Shown: positions 50,901 through 59,023, counted from the stretch's first letter. The stretch: DNA of 64,000 bases from Flavobacterium sp. MFBS3-15 (GCF_026107645.2 NZ_JAPCHV010000010.1:93085-157084), one strand, 5' to 3'. The notes: generated by a model not told the origin, from the letters alone. Numbers and translations are program-made.

Positions 50901-51381
50901 ATTTCAGATTTCAGATTGTAGATTTCAGATTGAGCTGCAGTCGTAAAAAATATTATTTTAGTAAAAGAAGAAATAATCGGTTATGACATCTGAGGAATTA
51001 AAGAACAGGACAAAACATTATTCATTATCGATAATAAATCTTGTAGAAAAGCTTCCTATTACCGCGGCTTCAAAAATTGTGGCCTATCAGATTGCAAAAA
51101 GCGGGACTTCTGTAGGAGCAAATTATAGGGCTGTGTGTCGTGCGAGAAGTGATAAAGAATTCATTGCAAAGATGGAAATTGTGCTTGAAGAAGCTGATGA
51201 AACTTTGTTTTGGCTGGAAATAATAAAGGAAAAGAACTGGATTGAAAAGGCTACTGTCGATTCTGTCTGGAAAGAAGGAAACGAACTTACGGCGATTTTC
51301 GTAAGTTCGTTAAAAACGGTAAAATCGAAAATATGAAAAACACCGTCCTCAATCTGAAATCTACAATCTGAAATCTGAAAT
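50901..51381. mobile_element. 481-bp element with perfect 34-bp inverted terminal repeats
   Basis: Bases 50901-50934 are the exact reverse complement of 51348-51381. The arms are made of the words ATTTCAGATT and GTAGATTTCAG. They enclose one gene (50983-51336) and little else. The left arm starts 2 bases after the ruvB stop; the right arm ends directly against the coding part of queG. I see no target-site duplication and no transposase, so movement would need outside help. A related word, CAGATTGAGC-GCAGTCG, follows the left arm and recurs at 63041. Confidence 0.7.
50983..51336 (+). CDS. four-helix-bundle protein (23S rRNA intervening-sequence type)
   Basis: 117-residue protein of the family first seen in 23S rRNA intervening sequences (S23/IVP), here far from any rRNA. 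Signature: the [21 protein letters not shown] stretch near residues 38-58 and [13 protein letters not shown] near 69. Family members form pentameric four-helix bundles that are thought to bind nucleic acid; a relative (Avd) works in diversity-generating retroelements. No reverse transcriptase is nearby. It is the only gene inside the inverted-repeat cassette and is more AT-rich than ruvB and queG. Confidence 0.92.
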   Translation: MTSEELKNRTKHYSLSIINLVEKLPITAASKIVAYQIAKSGTSVGANYRAVCRARSDKEFIAKMEIVLEEADETLFWLEIIKEKNWIEKATVDSVWKEGNELTAIFVSSLKTVKSKI

Positions 51382-51382
51382 C

Positions 51383-52288
51383 AAATACTCCGAATTCATA
51401 AAATCTGAAGCCAAACGCCTCGGTTTCATTTCGTGCGGAATTTCAAAAGCCGGTTTTTTAGAGGAGGAAGCTCCACGCCTCGAAAAATGGCTCAATGATG
51501 GCCGCCACGGCCAGATGCAGTATATGGAGAACTACTTCGACAAGCGCCTTGACCCAACCCTGCTCGTGGATGGCGCGAAAAGTGTGATATCGCTGCTGCT
51601 AAATTATTATCCCTCGGAAAAACAAACCGACGATACCTATAAAATTTCCAAGTACGCCTACGGGCAGGATTACCACTTTGTCATTAAGGAAAAGCTGAAG
51701 GAATTGCTGCACTCCATACAGTCGAATATCGGGGAAGTAGGGGGGAGGGCTTTTGTAGATTCTGCTCCGGTGCTCGACAAAGCCTGGGCGGCCAAAAGCG
51801 GCCTGGGGTGGATCGGGAAGAACAGCAACCTGCTCAGCAAACAGGTAGGTTCGTTCTTTTTCATTGCCGAACTGATTGTCGACATCGAACTGGACTACGA
51901 CCATGCGGTCACCGACCATTGCGGAAGCTGTACCGCCTGCCTGGATGCCTGTCCAACCCAAGCGATTATTCAGCCCTATGTGGTAGACGGGAGCAAATGC
52001 ATATCATACTTTACTATTGAATTGAAGGACAACCTGCCATCGGAAATGAAGGGCAAGTTTGATGACTGGGCTTTCGGGTGCGATGTGTGCCAGGACGTAT
52101 GCCCGTGGAACCGCTTTTCCAAGCCGCACTCCGAACCGCTATTCAACCCGCATCCCGAACTGTTGTCCATGACCAAAAAGGACTGGGAGGAAATCACTGA
52201 AGATACCTTCAGGGCTGTATTTAAAAATTCCGCCGTAAAGCGCACCAAATACGATGGCCTCAGGCGAAATATTGAGTTTTTGAAGTAG
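51383..52288 (+). CDS. queG: epoxyqueuosine reductase QueG, no standard start codon
   Basis: Cobalamin- and Fe-S-dependent enzyme that completes queuosine in tRNA. The two ferredoxin-type clusters read [12 protein letters not shown] and [23 protein letters not shown] and the catalytic-region [10 protein letters not shown] are also typical. Recognisable QueG sequence begins at 51383 ([15 protein letters not shown]), yet the frame has no ATG, GTG or TTG from its upstream stop (51320) until ATG 51515, which would lose about 44 conserved residues. The feature is drawn from the first homologous codon. Start codon and first few codons appear to be replaced by the right arm of the inverted-repeat element. 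CTG 51368 or ATA 51398 are non-standard options. Confidence 0.82.
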   Translation, partial: KYSEFIKSEAKRLGFISCGISKAGFLEEEAPRLEKWLNDGRHGQMQYMENYFDKRLDPTLLVDGAKSVISLLLNYYPSEKQTDDTYKISKYAYGQDYHFVIKEKLKELLHSIQSNIGEVGGRAFVDSAPVLDKAWAAKSGLGWIGKNSNLLSKQVGSFFFIAELIVDIELDYDHAVTDHCGSCTACLDACPTQAIIQPYVVDGSKCISYFTIELKDNLPSEMKGKFDDWAFGCDVCQDVCPWNRFSKPHSEPLFNPHPELLSMTKKDWEEITEDTFRAVFKNSAVKRTKYDGLRRNIEFLK

Positions 52289-52292
52289 TACC

Positions 52293-52342
52293 CAGTCTCA
52301 GTTTTCAGTCTCAGTCAGGAGACTCACTGAAAACTGCGACTG
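52293..52342. repeat. CAGTC/TTTTCAGT palindromic repeat, copy 2
   Basis: CAGTCTCAGTTTTCAGT (52293-52309) against ACTGAAAACTGCGACTG (52326-52342): 16 of 17 pairs. Lies between converging queG and a DinB gene and may act as a terminator. Confidence 0.78.
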
Positions 52343-52354
52343 TGACTGAAAAAC

Positions 52355-52855
52355 TTACAACGCTTCCCCTATCTTTTCAATCTGGTGGTTGTGCCTCATG
52401 GTGTGATAAACCACAAAGTGCACCATTTCGAGCTTTGTATTGCCTTCAAACGGATGGCCCTGGGGCAATGGAGCAACCTGGGTAAGGTCGGCTTGTTTGG
52501 CGGCTGGGATCATCTTATCCTTTACTTCGCGCAAAGAGGCAATGAGTTCGTCCTTATCATACTCCTTTTCTTCTGGCATGATAAAGTCGGGCGATTTCAT
52601 TTTGGTATCAAAATCAAGGAAAAGGTTTTTAAGCTCAGCAGCCTTTTCTTCCGGGTTTCGGTCCACAGGCCCGGTAGGGGCAAGGAGCAGCCCGTCCATG
52701 CCGTTTTGCGATTTGAACAAATGCCTGCCCACCTGTGCGGCGGTCCAGCTTCCCTCAAAGGGAACGGTATTCAGGTCTTTCTCATTGAAAGAACCAAGCA
52801 GCGTGATGGTCTTACCCAATGCTGTTTCCAGTTGGGAAATGATTTCGTTATGCAT
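52355..52855 (-). CDS. DinB-family protein
   Basis: 166 residues of the DinB/YfiT-like four-helix fold, usually metal-binding thiol- or detox-related enzymes. The three expected His are in GRHLFKSQ (near 49) and HTMRHNHQIEKI (near the end), consistent with a metal site. Substrate unknown. It opens a minus-strand run of small metabolic or detox-like genes (52355-55490). Confidence 0.85.
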   Translation of the reverse strand: MHNEIISQLETALGKTITLLGSFNEKDLNTVPFEGSWTAAQVGRHLFKSQNGMDGLLLAPTGPVDRNPEEKAAELKNLFLDFDTKMKSPDFIMPEEKEYDKDELIASLREVKDKMIPAAKQADLTQVAPLPQGHPFEGNTKLEMVHFVVYHTMRHNHQIEKIGEAL

Positions 52856-52895
52856 AACTGTCGTTTTTTGATTGATTTTTAGTAGTATCCAGTCA

Positions 52896-52951
52896 CAGTC
52901 ACAGTTTTCAGTGAGCCTCGTGACATAGACTGCGACTGAAAACTGCGACTG
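52896..52951. repeat. CAGTC/TTTTCAGT palindromic repeat, copy 3
   Basis: CAGTCACAGTTTTCAGT (52896-52912) against ACTGAAAACTGCGACTG (52935-52951): 16 of 17 pairs. Lies between two minus-strand genes. Confidence 0.78.
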
Positions 52952-52955
52952 AAGA

Positions 52956-53384
52956 CTATTTGCTGTAATCCTGCGTGCTGAAGCTTATCATCCACTGGAT
53001 GCCGAACTTGTCTAAAAAGCTCCCGAAGTAATCGCCCCAAAACATGTCGTCCATGGGCATGGTCACTTTTCCGCCTTCCGAAAGGCCGTTGAAAATACGG
53101 TCGGCTTCCTCGCGGCTGTCCATACTCACGCAAAGCGATACGCCGGTGCCGTGTACTGCCTGCTCCATAGATTTGGGTACATCGGTGCCCATGATAACAC
53201 TGCTGCCGACAGGCAATGCAATGTGCATGATGCCTTTACGCTCCTCAGCAGGGATATCCTCGCAGCCGGGTGTGTCTTCAAACCGCATTACTGCGGCAAA
53301 CTCGCCACCGATAACCGACTTGTAAAAATTGAATGCTTCCTCGGTATTGCCGTTGAAGTTCAGGTACGGATTAATGAATTTCAT
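52956..53384 (-). CDS. VOC-family protein (PhnB-like)
   Basis: 142-residue vicinal-oxygen-chelate protein of the PhnB/3-demethylubiquinone-like branch. The start MKFINPYLNFNGNTEEAFNFYKSVIGGE is typical, as are the middle IMHIALPVGSSVIMGTD and the end FWGDYFGSFLDKFGIQWMIS. Such proteins bind metals and small molecules; substrate unknown. Confidence 0.88.
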   Translation of the reverse strand: MKFINPYLNFNGNTEEAFNFYKSVIGGEFAAVMRFEDTPGCEDIPAEERKGIMHIALPVGSSVIMGTDVPKSMEQAVHGTGVSLCVSMDSREEADRIFNGLSEGGKVTMPMDDMFWGDYFGSFLDKFGIQWMISFSTQDYSK

Positions 53385-53402
53385 AGTCTTTTTATTTATG
53401 GT

Positions 53403-53900
53403 TTATTGTTTGTTCTCTATTATCTGCTTCAGGTTATTAAGGCTGATCCCTAAATCCTTCGTCAAAGTGCCTTTCATCATAGTGGTCATAAGGTTGAAAG
53501 GATAGTTTATCTTACCTGTAAATCCCCAGGTAACCCTCGTGCTGTGCGCGCTCGCTGCCTCGGTAGCCATGTAGGTGTGGCCAATTGCCCTGAAGGGCCT
53601 TTCAAACCGGATTTCGGTTGTAGTGCGCTCGCCCTCTGCCAGGCCTGTTATTTCCTGTTCGCCCGCGCCCGCCTGCTTGTTGCCGTTCCAGGCATAGATG
53701 AAGCCTACCGTGCCATCTGTTCCCGTGAAAGTCTTTTTCATATTCGGGTCGGTCATCACCCATTTGCTGTAATGATCCTGGTTTTTGACCATTTTTATAT
53801 AGTCAAATACTTCCTGTTTTGGCGCATTGATGACAATTTCGTTCCTTACGCTGTATTCCTTTGGGACAAACAGCGCGATAATTATAATTGCAGTCTCCAT
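53403..53900 (-). CDS. SRPBCC-family protein, second of a tandem pair
   Basis: 165 residues from ATG 53900 (METAIIIIALFVPKEY). It is a START/Bet v 1-like ligand-binding domain: VINAPKQEVFDYIKMVKNQD, GTVGFIYAWNGN, EQEITGLAEGERT and MATEAASAHSTRVTWGFTG. It is clearly paralogous to the gene just upstream (53903-54436). Its hydrophobic start is shortened to about ten residues, so it may not span the membrane. A longer frame from 54026 lies within the paralogue and is rejected. Confidence 0.82.
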   Translation of the reverse strand: METAIIIIALFVPKEYSVRNEIVINAPKQEVFDYIKMVKNQDHYSKWVMTDPNMKKTFTGTDGTVGFIYAWNGNKQAGAGEQEITGLAEGERTTTEIRFERPFRAIGHTYMATEAASAHSTRVTWGFTGKINYPFNLMTTMMKGTLTKDLGISLNNLKQIIENKQ

Positions 53901-53902
53901 GG

Positions 53903-54436
53903 TTACTGGCTTTCGAGGTTTTTCTTCAGGTTGGCAAGGCCTTTCTCCAGCCCGTCGCCCATCATCCCATCCATCATCAGGTTCATGATGTTCATCGGGT
54001 AGCTGCTTGTGCCGGTCATGCCCCATTTCACTTTGGTTGCCCCATTGCCGGCTTCTTCGGTTGCCATATACGCAAACCCGACACCTTCCATAGGCCTTTC
54101 AAAACGGAGCTCCATGTCTATGCGGTTGCCCTCGTCAATTTTAGTGATTTCCTGCTCGCCGGCACCCACGTCGCTGTTCCCATCCCACGCATATATAAAG
54201 CCTACGGTTCCGTCAGTACCCGTAAAAGTTTGTTTTTTGTTCGGGTCCATCATGTTCCAGATACTGTAGTCATCCTGGTTTTTGATGTGCTTTATGTAGT
54301 CGAACACTTCCGCTTTCGGCTTGTTAATGACAATCTCACGCTCTATCGCGTAGTCTTTCTTGACGAATAATGCTATCAGCAGCAGCAGGATGATAATCCC
54401 TCCTATGGTAAATACTATCCCCTTTAAAATTTTCAT
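53903..54436 (-). CDS. SRPBCC-family protein, first of a tandem pair
   Basis: 177 residues. One membrane helix (~5-25, GIVFTIGGIIILLLLIALF) anchors a START-like domain that begins IEREIVINKPKAEVFDYIKH and contains GTVGFIYAWDGNSDVGAGEQEITKID. Two bases separate it from its paralogue downstream. Function unknown; such proteins are often transcriptionally linked to DoxX and VOC genes as here. Confidence 0.85.
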   Translation of the reverse strand: MKILKGIVFTIGGIIILLLLIALFVKKDYAIEREIVINKPKAEVFDYIKHIKNQDDYSIWNMMDPNKKQTFTGTDGTVGFIYAWDGNSDVGAGEQEITKIDEGNRIDMELRFERPMEGVGFAYMATEEAGNGATKVKWGMTGTSSYPMNIMNLMMDGMMGDGLEKGLANLKKNLESQ

Positions 54437-54530
54437 GATATGTTTTTTTATCGTTTGTTTTATTTCAATGTAAGGTAAGGCAAGCCACCCCGGGGGAATC
54501 CGGGAGATAAGATCCTTTATGATTGAATGC

Positions 54531-54944
54531 TTATTCTAAAGACTTCTTTTTGAACAGCAGCGCATCCGCAGAATACTTGCCTGCGCCCAGGAAGAAGATG
54601 ACTATAGCGAGTCCCATGTAAAGAAACGACAGCTCTTTAATCTGGAAAGGGTCGGCGGCATGCACTACAAAAAACGCCACAATCATAGTGATCAATACGG
54701 GAATCGTAGAGAGACGCGTCATGAAGCCCAACACAAGGAAGATGCCACATATGAACTCGCCAAATATTGCCAGCGATAGTGAAAGATCGTTGCCCAATCC
54801 GATAGGGTTGAATTCAGCTACATACTGGTCATAATTTGCCAGCTTTGGCCATCCGTGCATGATCATCAATCCGCCGACAAGAATTCGTAATAATAATGCC
54901 GCAAGGTTTTTGTCTAAAGCGTCCGGGCCTAAAAGTCGTTTCAT
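54531..54944 (-). CDS. DoxX-family membrane protein
   Basis: 137 residues with four membrane helices. The DoxX pattern is clear: LAALLLRILVGGLMIMHGWPKLANY near the start and IFGEFICGIFLVLGFMTRLSTIP in the middle. The family is linked to quinone/thiosulfate chemistry and redox stress, but here the role is open. Confidence 0.9.
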   Translation of the reverse strand: MKRLLGPDALDKNLAALLLRILVGGLMIMHGWPKLANYDQYVAEFNPIGLGNDLSLSLAIFGEFICGIFLVLGFMTRLSTIPVLITMIVAFFVVHAADPFQIKELSFLYMGLAIVIFFLGAGKYSADALLFKKKSLE

Positions 54945-54995
54945 GGTTTATTTGGTTTTAAGGTTTGCATAGTAAATGTAGCAAATTTTCTACAA

Positions 54996-55490
54996 TTACA
55001 TATACTTCATTGGCCCGTAGCCCAACAGCCTGCGCCACAGTGCAATCTGCCCGATGCAGTTGGCCTCGCGGTATATCGTGAACAGCACATAGTCATACAG
55101 CGGCATTTCCATGCCCGGCATTTTCAGGATGCTGTTTAGCTTTTCGGTTGTGGCATTCTGTAAGGCTTCTTTGGCAATTGGTGTTATTGTTTCCCATGAG
55201 GTTTTAAATTGTTCCAATGACGGATATGTAACACCGTCCTTTATGCCCTGGTTGTCTTTAAAAAGTTCGTCCGCAAGCTGTTCATGGCTGCTGTCCGTCA
55301 GTTCGTTTACCAATTCAAAGCGCTGCTGTACCAGGCTTCCGGCAAGCCATGCAACGTGGTTGGCCGGGGTCCCGAGCCGCTTGTGGGCATCAGCGTCAGA
55401 AATTCCGTCGAGCACATTGGTAAAGAATGTCGTTTGCCAGTCATACAGGTTAACCAATGATGTCACCCTGCTGTCTTTTGCTGTTTCCAT
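54996..55490 (-). CDS. DinB-family protein (second copy)
   Basis: 164 residues of the DinB-like helical fold, with only distant resemblance to the protein at 52355. It starts with LVNLYDWQTTFFTNVLDGI; NHVAWLAGSLVQQRF supplies one likely metal His. At the end, where the second His pair of the family is usually found, the sequence is REANCIGQIALWRRLLGY, without His, so the metal site may be lost. Function unknown. Confidence 0.75.
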   Translation of the reverse strand: METAKDSRVTSLVNLYDWQTTFFTNVLDGISDADAHKRLGTPANHVAWLAGSLVQQRFELVNELTDSSHEQLADELFKDNQGIKDGVTYPSLEQFKTSWETITPIAKEALQNATTEKLNSILKMPGMEMPLYDYVLFTIYREANCIGQIALWRRLLGYGPMKYM

Positions 55491-55620
55491 AGTTTTTAAT
55501 TGTTTGCATTACAAAGATATGGCGAAGTGCTATAGCGTACGGTGTGCTGAAAAGTCAACCAAAGGGGGTGTTTGAGACAAAAAGTTTTATATTTGTTTTA
55601 TAACAATGGCTACCTGAAAC

Positions 55621-55772
55621 TTATTAACTACATAGTTACATAGGATTCATAGGGGTCATTAGTTTCTTTCCAGGAATGATACAGCCCACATAGAAGAAGC
55701 GTAGCTTCTCGCTCTGTGTACCCGGTAAAACTTTTACACTCGGTTAATGCTATGTACCTATGTGGTTAAATA
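55621..55772. repeat. TTAACCACATAGGTACATAG-type element, copy 1
   Basis: Ends at 55621-55643 and 55750-55772 are inverted copies (19 of 23 positions). Inside lies a hairpin AGAAGC-GTA-GCTTCT (55695-55709) and another GTAAAA-C-TTTTAC (55725-55737). A relative with the same ends and a GAAGCG hairpin is at 63260-63421. The gap 55491-55791 has no gene. Confidence 0.7.
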
Positions 55773-55791
55773 TTAAATTAAGATGTAAACT

Positions 55792-56757
55792 ATGCAAATA
55801 GGAATTCTTTTGACCAAAGGCCACCGCCTGCTCAGTGTGGCAGCACTGTTGGATGTATTGGAGACCGCCAACCGCTTTTATGTTGAAGAAGGCGAAACGG
55901 CGCCATTTACCATCGACCTGCTGCACCTGCCGGAGCATGAATGCATAACCTATCCGGGGCATAATGCCGTACAGGCTGATGCCGACAATTATTATGACCT
56001 GTTGCTGATACCCTCCTTCACGCACGACGGCGTAGGAGAAGCTATGCAGGCTAACCGGGGCTGGATCCCGTGGCTGCAAAACCAATACCGGGAAGGTGCG
56101 GCACTGGCCAGCTTTTGTACCGGGGCCTTCGTACTTGCCGCTACAGGGCTCCTCGACGGTAAGCCGGCTACCACACACATCAACGCCGAAGCTTCTTTTG
56201 CCAGATTGTTCCCTAACGTACTGCTGCAGGCCGAAGCCGTAGTAACTGAAAAAGACCGCATCTATACCAGTGGCGGGGCGACCAATACCTTTCACCTGCT
56301 GATGCTGTTGCTCGAAGTGTATTGCAGCCGCAAAGTTGCTGTGAAAGCTGCGAAAGTGTTTTCGATTGATTTGGACCGGAATCGCCAGACCTATTTCGGC
56401 ACGTTCATGCCGTCCCAGGACCATGGTGACGACCTTGTAAAGCAGGCGCAGGAAGAGATAAAGAAGAAATTCAGTACCGCCAATACCATTGAGGAACTGA
56501 TTATCGATGTGCCCGCCAGCCGCCGCAACCTGGTGCGCCGCTTTAAGCAGGTAACGGGCATCACACCCATAGAGTACCTGCAAAAAACCCGTATCGAGGC
56601 CGCCAAGCAGATGCTGGAACAGTCGCGGTACAGTATTCTGGAAGTAATGCTCGAATCGGGCTACAACGACCTCAAAACATTTCGGACATTGTTCAAAAAA
56701 ACTGTGGGCATGACACCCAAGATGTACCGGGAGAAGTTTAGCGGGCAGATGGTTTAA
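55792..56757 (+). CDS. GlxA-type transcriptional regulator (DJ-1/PfpI + AraC)
   Basis: 321 residues. The N-terminal DJ-1/PfpI-like domain (~1-180) has ALASFCTGAFVLAATGLLDGKPATTH, with Cys at the nucleophile elbow. The C-terminal AraC domain (~215-315) has two helix-turn-helix motifs, including RRNLVRRFKQVTGITPIEYLQKTRIEAAKQ and YNDLKTFRTLFKKTVGMTP. Ligand and target genes are unknown; the minus-strand DinB-SRPBCC-DoxX run next to it is a candidate. Confidence 0.92.
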   Translation: MQIGILLTKGHRLLSVAALLDVLETANRFYVEEGETAPFTIDLLHLPEHECITYPGHNAVQADADNYYDLLLIPSFTHDGVGEAMQANRGWIPWLQNQYREGAALASFCTGAFVLAATGLLDGKPATTHINAEASFARLFPNVLLQAEAVVTEKDRIYTSGGATNTFHLLMLLLEVYCSRKVAVKAAKVFSIDLDRNRQTYFGTFMPSQDHGDDLVKQAQEEIKKKFSTANTIEELIIDVPASRRNLVRRFKQVTGITPIEYLQKTRIEAAKQMLEQSRYSILEVMLESGYNDLKTFRTLFKKTVGMTPKMYREKFSGQMV

Positions 56758-56813
56758 CGGATTTCAGATTGAGCTTCACCCGGATGTAAGTCTTTTGGAA
56801 GGAATGCGGTTTT

Positions 56814-56893
56814 CCATTTCGAACGGAGTTTACGGAGTGAGAAATCTCAAATCATCGAAAATATTTTGAGATTTCTCCTATCGTCGAAATGGA
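56814..56893. repeat. TGAGATTTCTCACTCC repeat, inverted form
   Basis: CCATTTCGAACGGAG at 56814 and GAGTGAGAAATCTCAA around 56836-56850 are the reverse complement of the core at 46652-46691. TTTGAGATTTCTCC and TCGAAATGGAG (56866-56893) form the other arm. It lies between converging genes. Confidence 0.7.
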
Positions 56894-56910
56894 GGAACGT
56901 AAACCGTCAT

Positions 56911-57600
56911 CTACTTCACAATAAACTCCAATCCCAACCCCCTATACCCGGTAATCGCTATCGAAGCATCTTCGGAAAAGTACTTCCTCAACCGGCTGAT
57001 AAAAACATCCATGCTGCGGCCGGAAAAGAAATCGTCGCTGCCCCATACCTCGAGCAGGATGTCTTCGCGCTTCAGCATGCGGTTGCGGTTGGCAAACAGG
57101 TAGCTGATCAGGTGCGACTCGCGTTCGGTAAGGCGGTGCATGATGTTGGGGTGGGTAAGTGTATAGTTCGAGGCATCGAAGGCGTAAGTCCCTATGGTAA
57201 TGGTTTGCCCTTTTTCTGCAGGTACAGCAACAGTGCGCTGGCTACGTTTCAGGATATTGGTAATGCGGAGTACGAGTTCATCGGCTTCAAAAGGCTTTAC
57301 CACATAATCGTCGGCGCCCAGCTTCAGTCCTTTTATCTTGTCTTCCTTCATTCCTTTGGCGGTAAGGAAAACCACGGGTGTTTCGGGGTAGGCAGCAACG
57401 ATGTTCTCTGCTAGTGTAAAACCGTCCATTTTCGGCATCATCACATCAAATACGCAAATATCCGGCTTTGCTGTGGGGTAAAGTTCCAATGCCTCGGCAC
57501 CGTCTTTGGCCCACGTTACTTTAAATCCTGAAATTTCAAGGTACTGTTTCAGGATGCTGGCGTAGTCGATGTCGTCTTCAGCTAAGAGGATGTGCTTCAT
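56911..57600 (-). CDS. OmpR-family response regulator
   Basis: 229 residues: receiver domain (~1-120) with the acidic pair EDD near residue 8, phospho-Asp in VFDVMMP near 54 and Lys in FLTAKGMKEDK near 104; then a winged-helix DNA-binding domain (~130-229: RLTERESHLISYLFANRN, ILLEVWGSDDFFSGRSMDVFISRLRKYF). It overlaps the kinase gene by four bases (ATGA), so the two form one unit. Likely target sites are the TTAACC repeats at 58989 and 59142. Confidence 0.93.
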   Translation of the reverse strand: MKHILLAEDDIDYASILKQYLEISGFKVTWAKDGAEALELYPTAKPDICVFDVMMPKMDGFTLAENIVAAYPETPVVFLTAKGMKEDKIKGLKLGADDYVVKPFEADELVLRITNILKRSQRTVAVPAEKGQTITIGTYAFDASNYTLTHPNIMHRLTERESHLISYLFANRNRMLKREDILLEVWGSDDFFSGRSMDVFISRLRKYFSEDASIAITGYRGLGLEFIVK

Positions 57601-58940
57601 GGTTTCGGCAGTGTAATGGTAAATTCCGAGCCTTTGCCGGGTTCGCTCTTCACAGTAATGGTGCCTTTGTAGGCGGCCACGGTTTCCTTTACATAATATA
57701 GCCCCAGGCCCAAGCCCTTTGCGGTATGGATGTTGCCTTTTTCGACCCGGTAAAACTTATCAAATATAAGCTTTTGGTCTTTTTCGGCAATGCCCATGCC
57801 ATTATCAGCAATGGTTAGCGTTGCCTGCTTTTCCCAGTCTTTCAGGGATACCAGTATTTTTGTCGCCCCATATTTTGCGGCATTGTCCAGCAGGTTGTTC
57901 AGGATGGTGCCAATGTGGAACTTGTCCATAAATAGCGCGGCATCGTCCATTTGCGGCTGCATGGTCATTATCTCTGGATGCGAAAGCGCAAAATCATTTA
58001 CTATTTCGGCAATGTCGGTGTGGGATATTATCGTGGCCTGTGTCGTATCAATTTCCGTGGAAAGCGATGCGTCAGTTACCTGCCCGAACAGTTTCTGCAT
58101 CCGCTTGTTCTGCCTGTCGATGATGGAAATGGAGTGCCCAAACTGCTCCTCCGTAAGTCCGCCATCGTTGCGTTGCAGCATTTTCACGGCAATGTCCATG
58201 GCGCCAAGCGGTGTCTGGAATTCGTGGGTAATGTTGTTGATGAAGTCGGTCTTGATGTCGGCTATCTTCTTTTGGGCAATGAGGTTCTTTATCGAAAGGT
58301 AGAACAGCACCACAACGAATACCAGCAGCAGCACCGAGAAAATCAACAGCCCCGACATCCGTGCGAAAACCAGCTTTTCCCAGTTGGCAATGCTGTAGTA
58401 GCGGGTGGTTACCACCTCAAACGCCCCTGAGAGGCTGTCGTTCTGCCTTGTGTTATCCCGCCAGGTAGACTGCGAGGCCTTGTCTTCGGGCACGTTTTCA
58501 ACGTTAGTGCCATACAGCAGCATTTTTCCTTTAAAGATGGTGTCAGCGGGTTGGGTCGTGTCTTTACAAATGCGGGCGGAAGTAACGTAGTTGGTGTAGG
58601 TCACATCGTATTTGGCCAGCATCGAGTCGCTTGCAATGCACTGCTGCACTTCCCCCGAGAGCGAATCCGACAGCCCTCGCATGGCTTTTTCGTACTCCGT
58701 GCTTTTTACTTTTCCCTCGGCATAATCCCTCATGAACTGCTGCGTGCGCGACATCCACACCGAGTTGATGGTGTCCAGCTTGCCATCGGTTTCCAGCCGC
58801 AGTAATTCCTGGGTGATCTGGGCATTGGCTTCCTTCGCGTATAATCGATAGGTATTGTAAATGAAATACCCCTGTATGGGCGCAAGGGCAGCCACAGTGA
58901 TGATGCATCCGGCAATGAGGAAGTATATTTTCCGCTTCAT
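57597..58940 (-). CDS. membrane sensor histidine kinase
   Basis: 447 residues. Helix 1 (~5-25) and helix 2 (~192-214) enclose a periplasmic sensor of about 165 residues with one or two Cys. HisKA follows with the H-box INNITHEFQTPLGAMD, then HATPase_c with N-box LNNLLDNAAKYGA, G1 IADNGMGIA, and G2 KGLGLGLYYVKE. The signal is unknown. It is transcribed away from an outer-membrane receptor gene, whose transport state or ligand is a possible cue. Confidence 0.93.
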   Translation of the reverse strand: MKRKIYFLIAGCIITVAALAPIQGYFIYNTYRLYAKEANAQITQELLRLETDGKLDTINSVWMSRTQQFMRDYAEGKVKSTEYEKAMRGLSDSLSGEVQQCIASDSMLAKYDVTYTNYVTSARICKDTTQPADTIFKGKMLLYGTNVENVPEDKASQSTWRDNTRQNDSLSGAFEVVTTRYYSIANWEKLVFARMSGLLIFSVLLLVFVVVLFYLSIKNLIAQKKIADIKTDFINNITHEFQTPLGAMDIAVKMLQRNDGGLTEEQFGHSISIIDRQNKRMQKLFGQVTDASLSTEIDTTQATIISHTDIAEIVNDFALSHPEIMTMQPQMDDAALFMDKFHIGTILNNLLDNAAKYGATKILVSLKDWEKQATLTIADNGMGIAEKDQKLIFDKFYRVEKGNIHTAKGLGLGLYYVKETVAAYKGTITVKSEPGKGSEFTITLPKP

Positions 58941-58988
58941 CCTGCAAAGCTATAATTTTTAATGATTTATGTGGTGGAGATGATGTGT

Positions 58989-59007
58989 GTTAACCGTGCG
59001 TTAACCG
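58989..59007. promoter_or_regulatory. two GTTAACCG repeats, 11-bp spacing (candidate regulator site)
   Basis: GTTAACCG at 58989-58996 and 59000-59007, start to start exactly 11 bases. Lies about 50 bases before the two-component operon start. Matching repeats lie at 59141-59170. Confidence 0.55.
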
Positions 59008-59023
59008 AAAGTCCTCACCCCAG

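Noticed and set aside
50983..51336. Diversity-generating retroelement accessory gene (avd)
   Set aside because: No reverse transcriptase and no template/variable repeat pair were seen nearby; the protein fits the generic IVP/S23 type.
53901..54026. N-terminal extension of the second SRPBCC gene
   Set aside because: The added 42 residues are charged and His/Pro-rich and are read out of frame from the upstream paralogue.
55750..56583. A 277-codon minus-strand frame across the GlxA-type gene
   Set aside because: It is antisense to a clear DJ-1/AraC protein and shows no domain or signal of its own.
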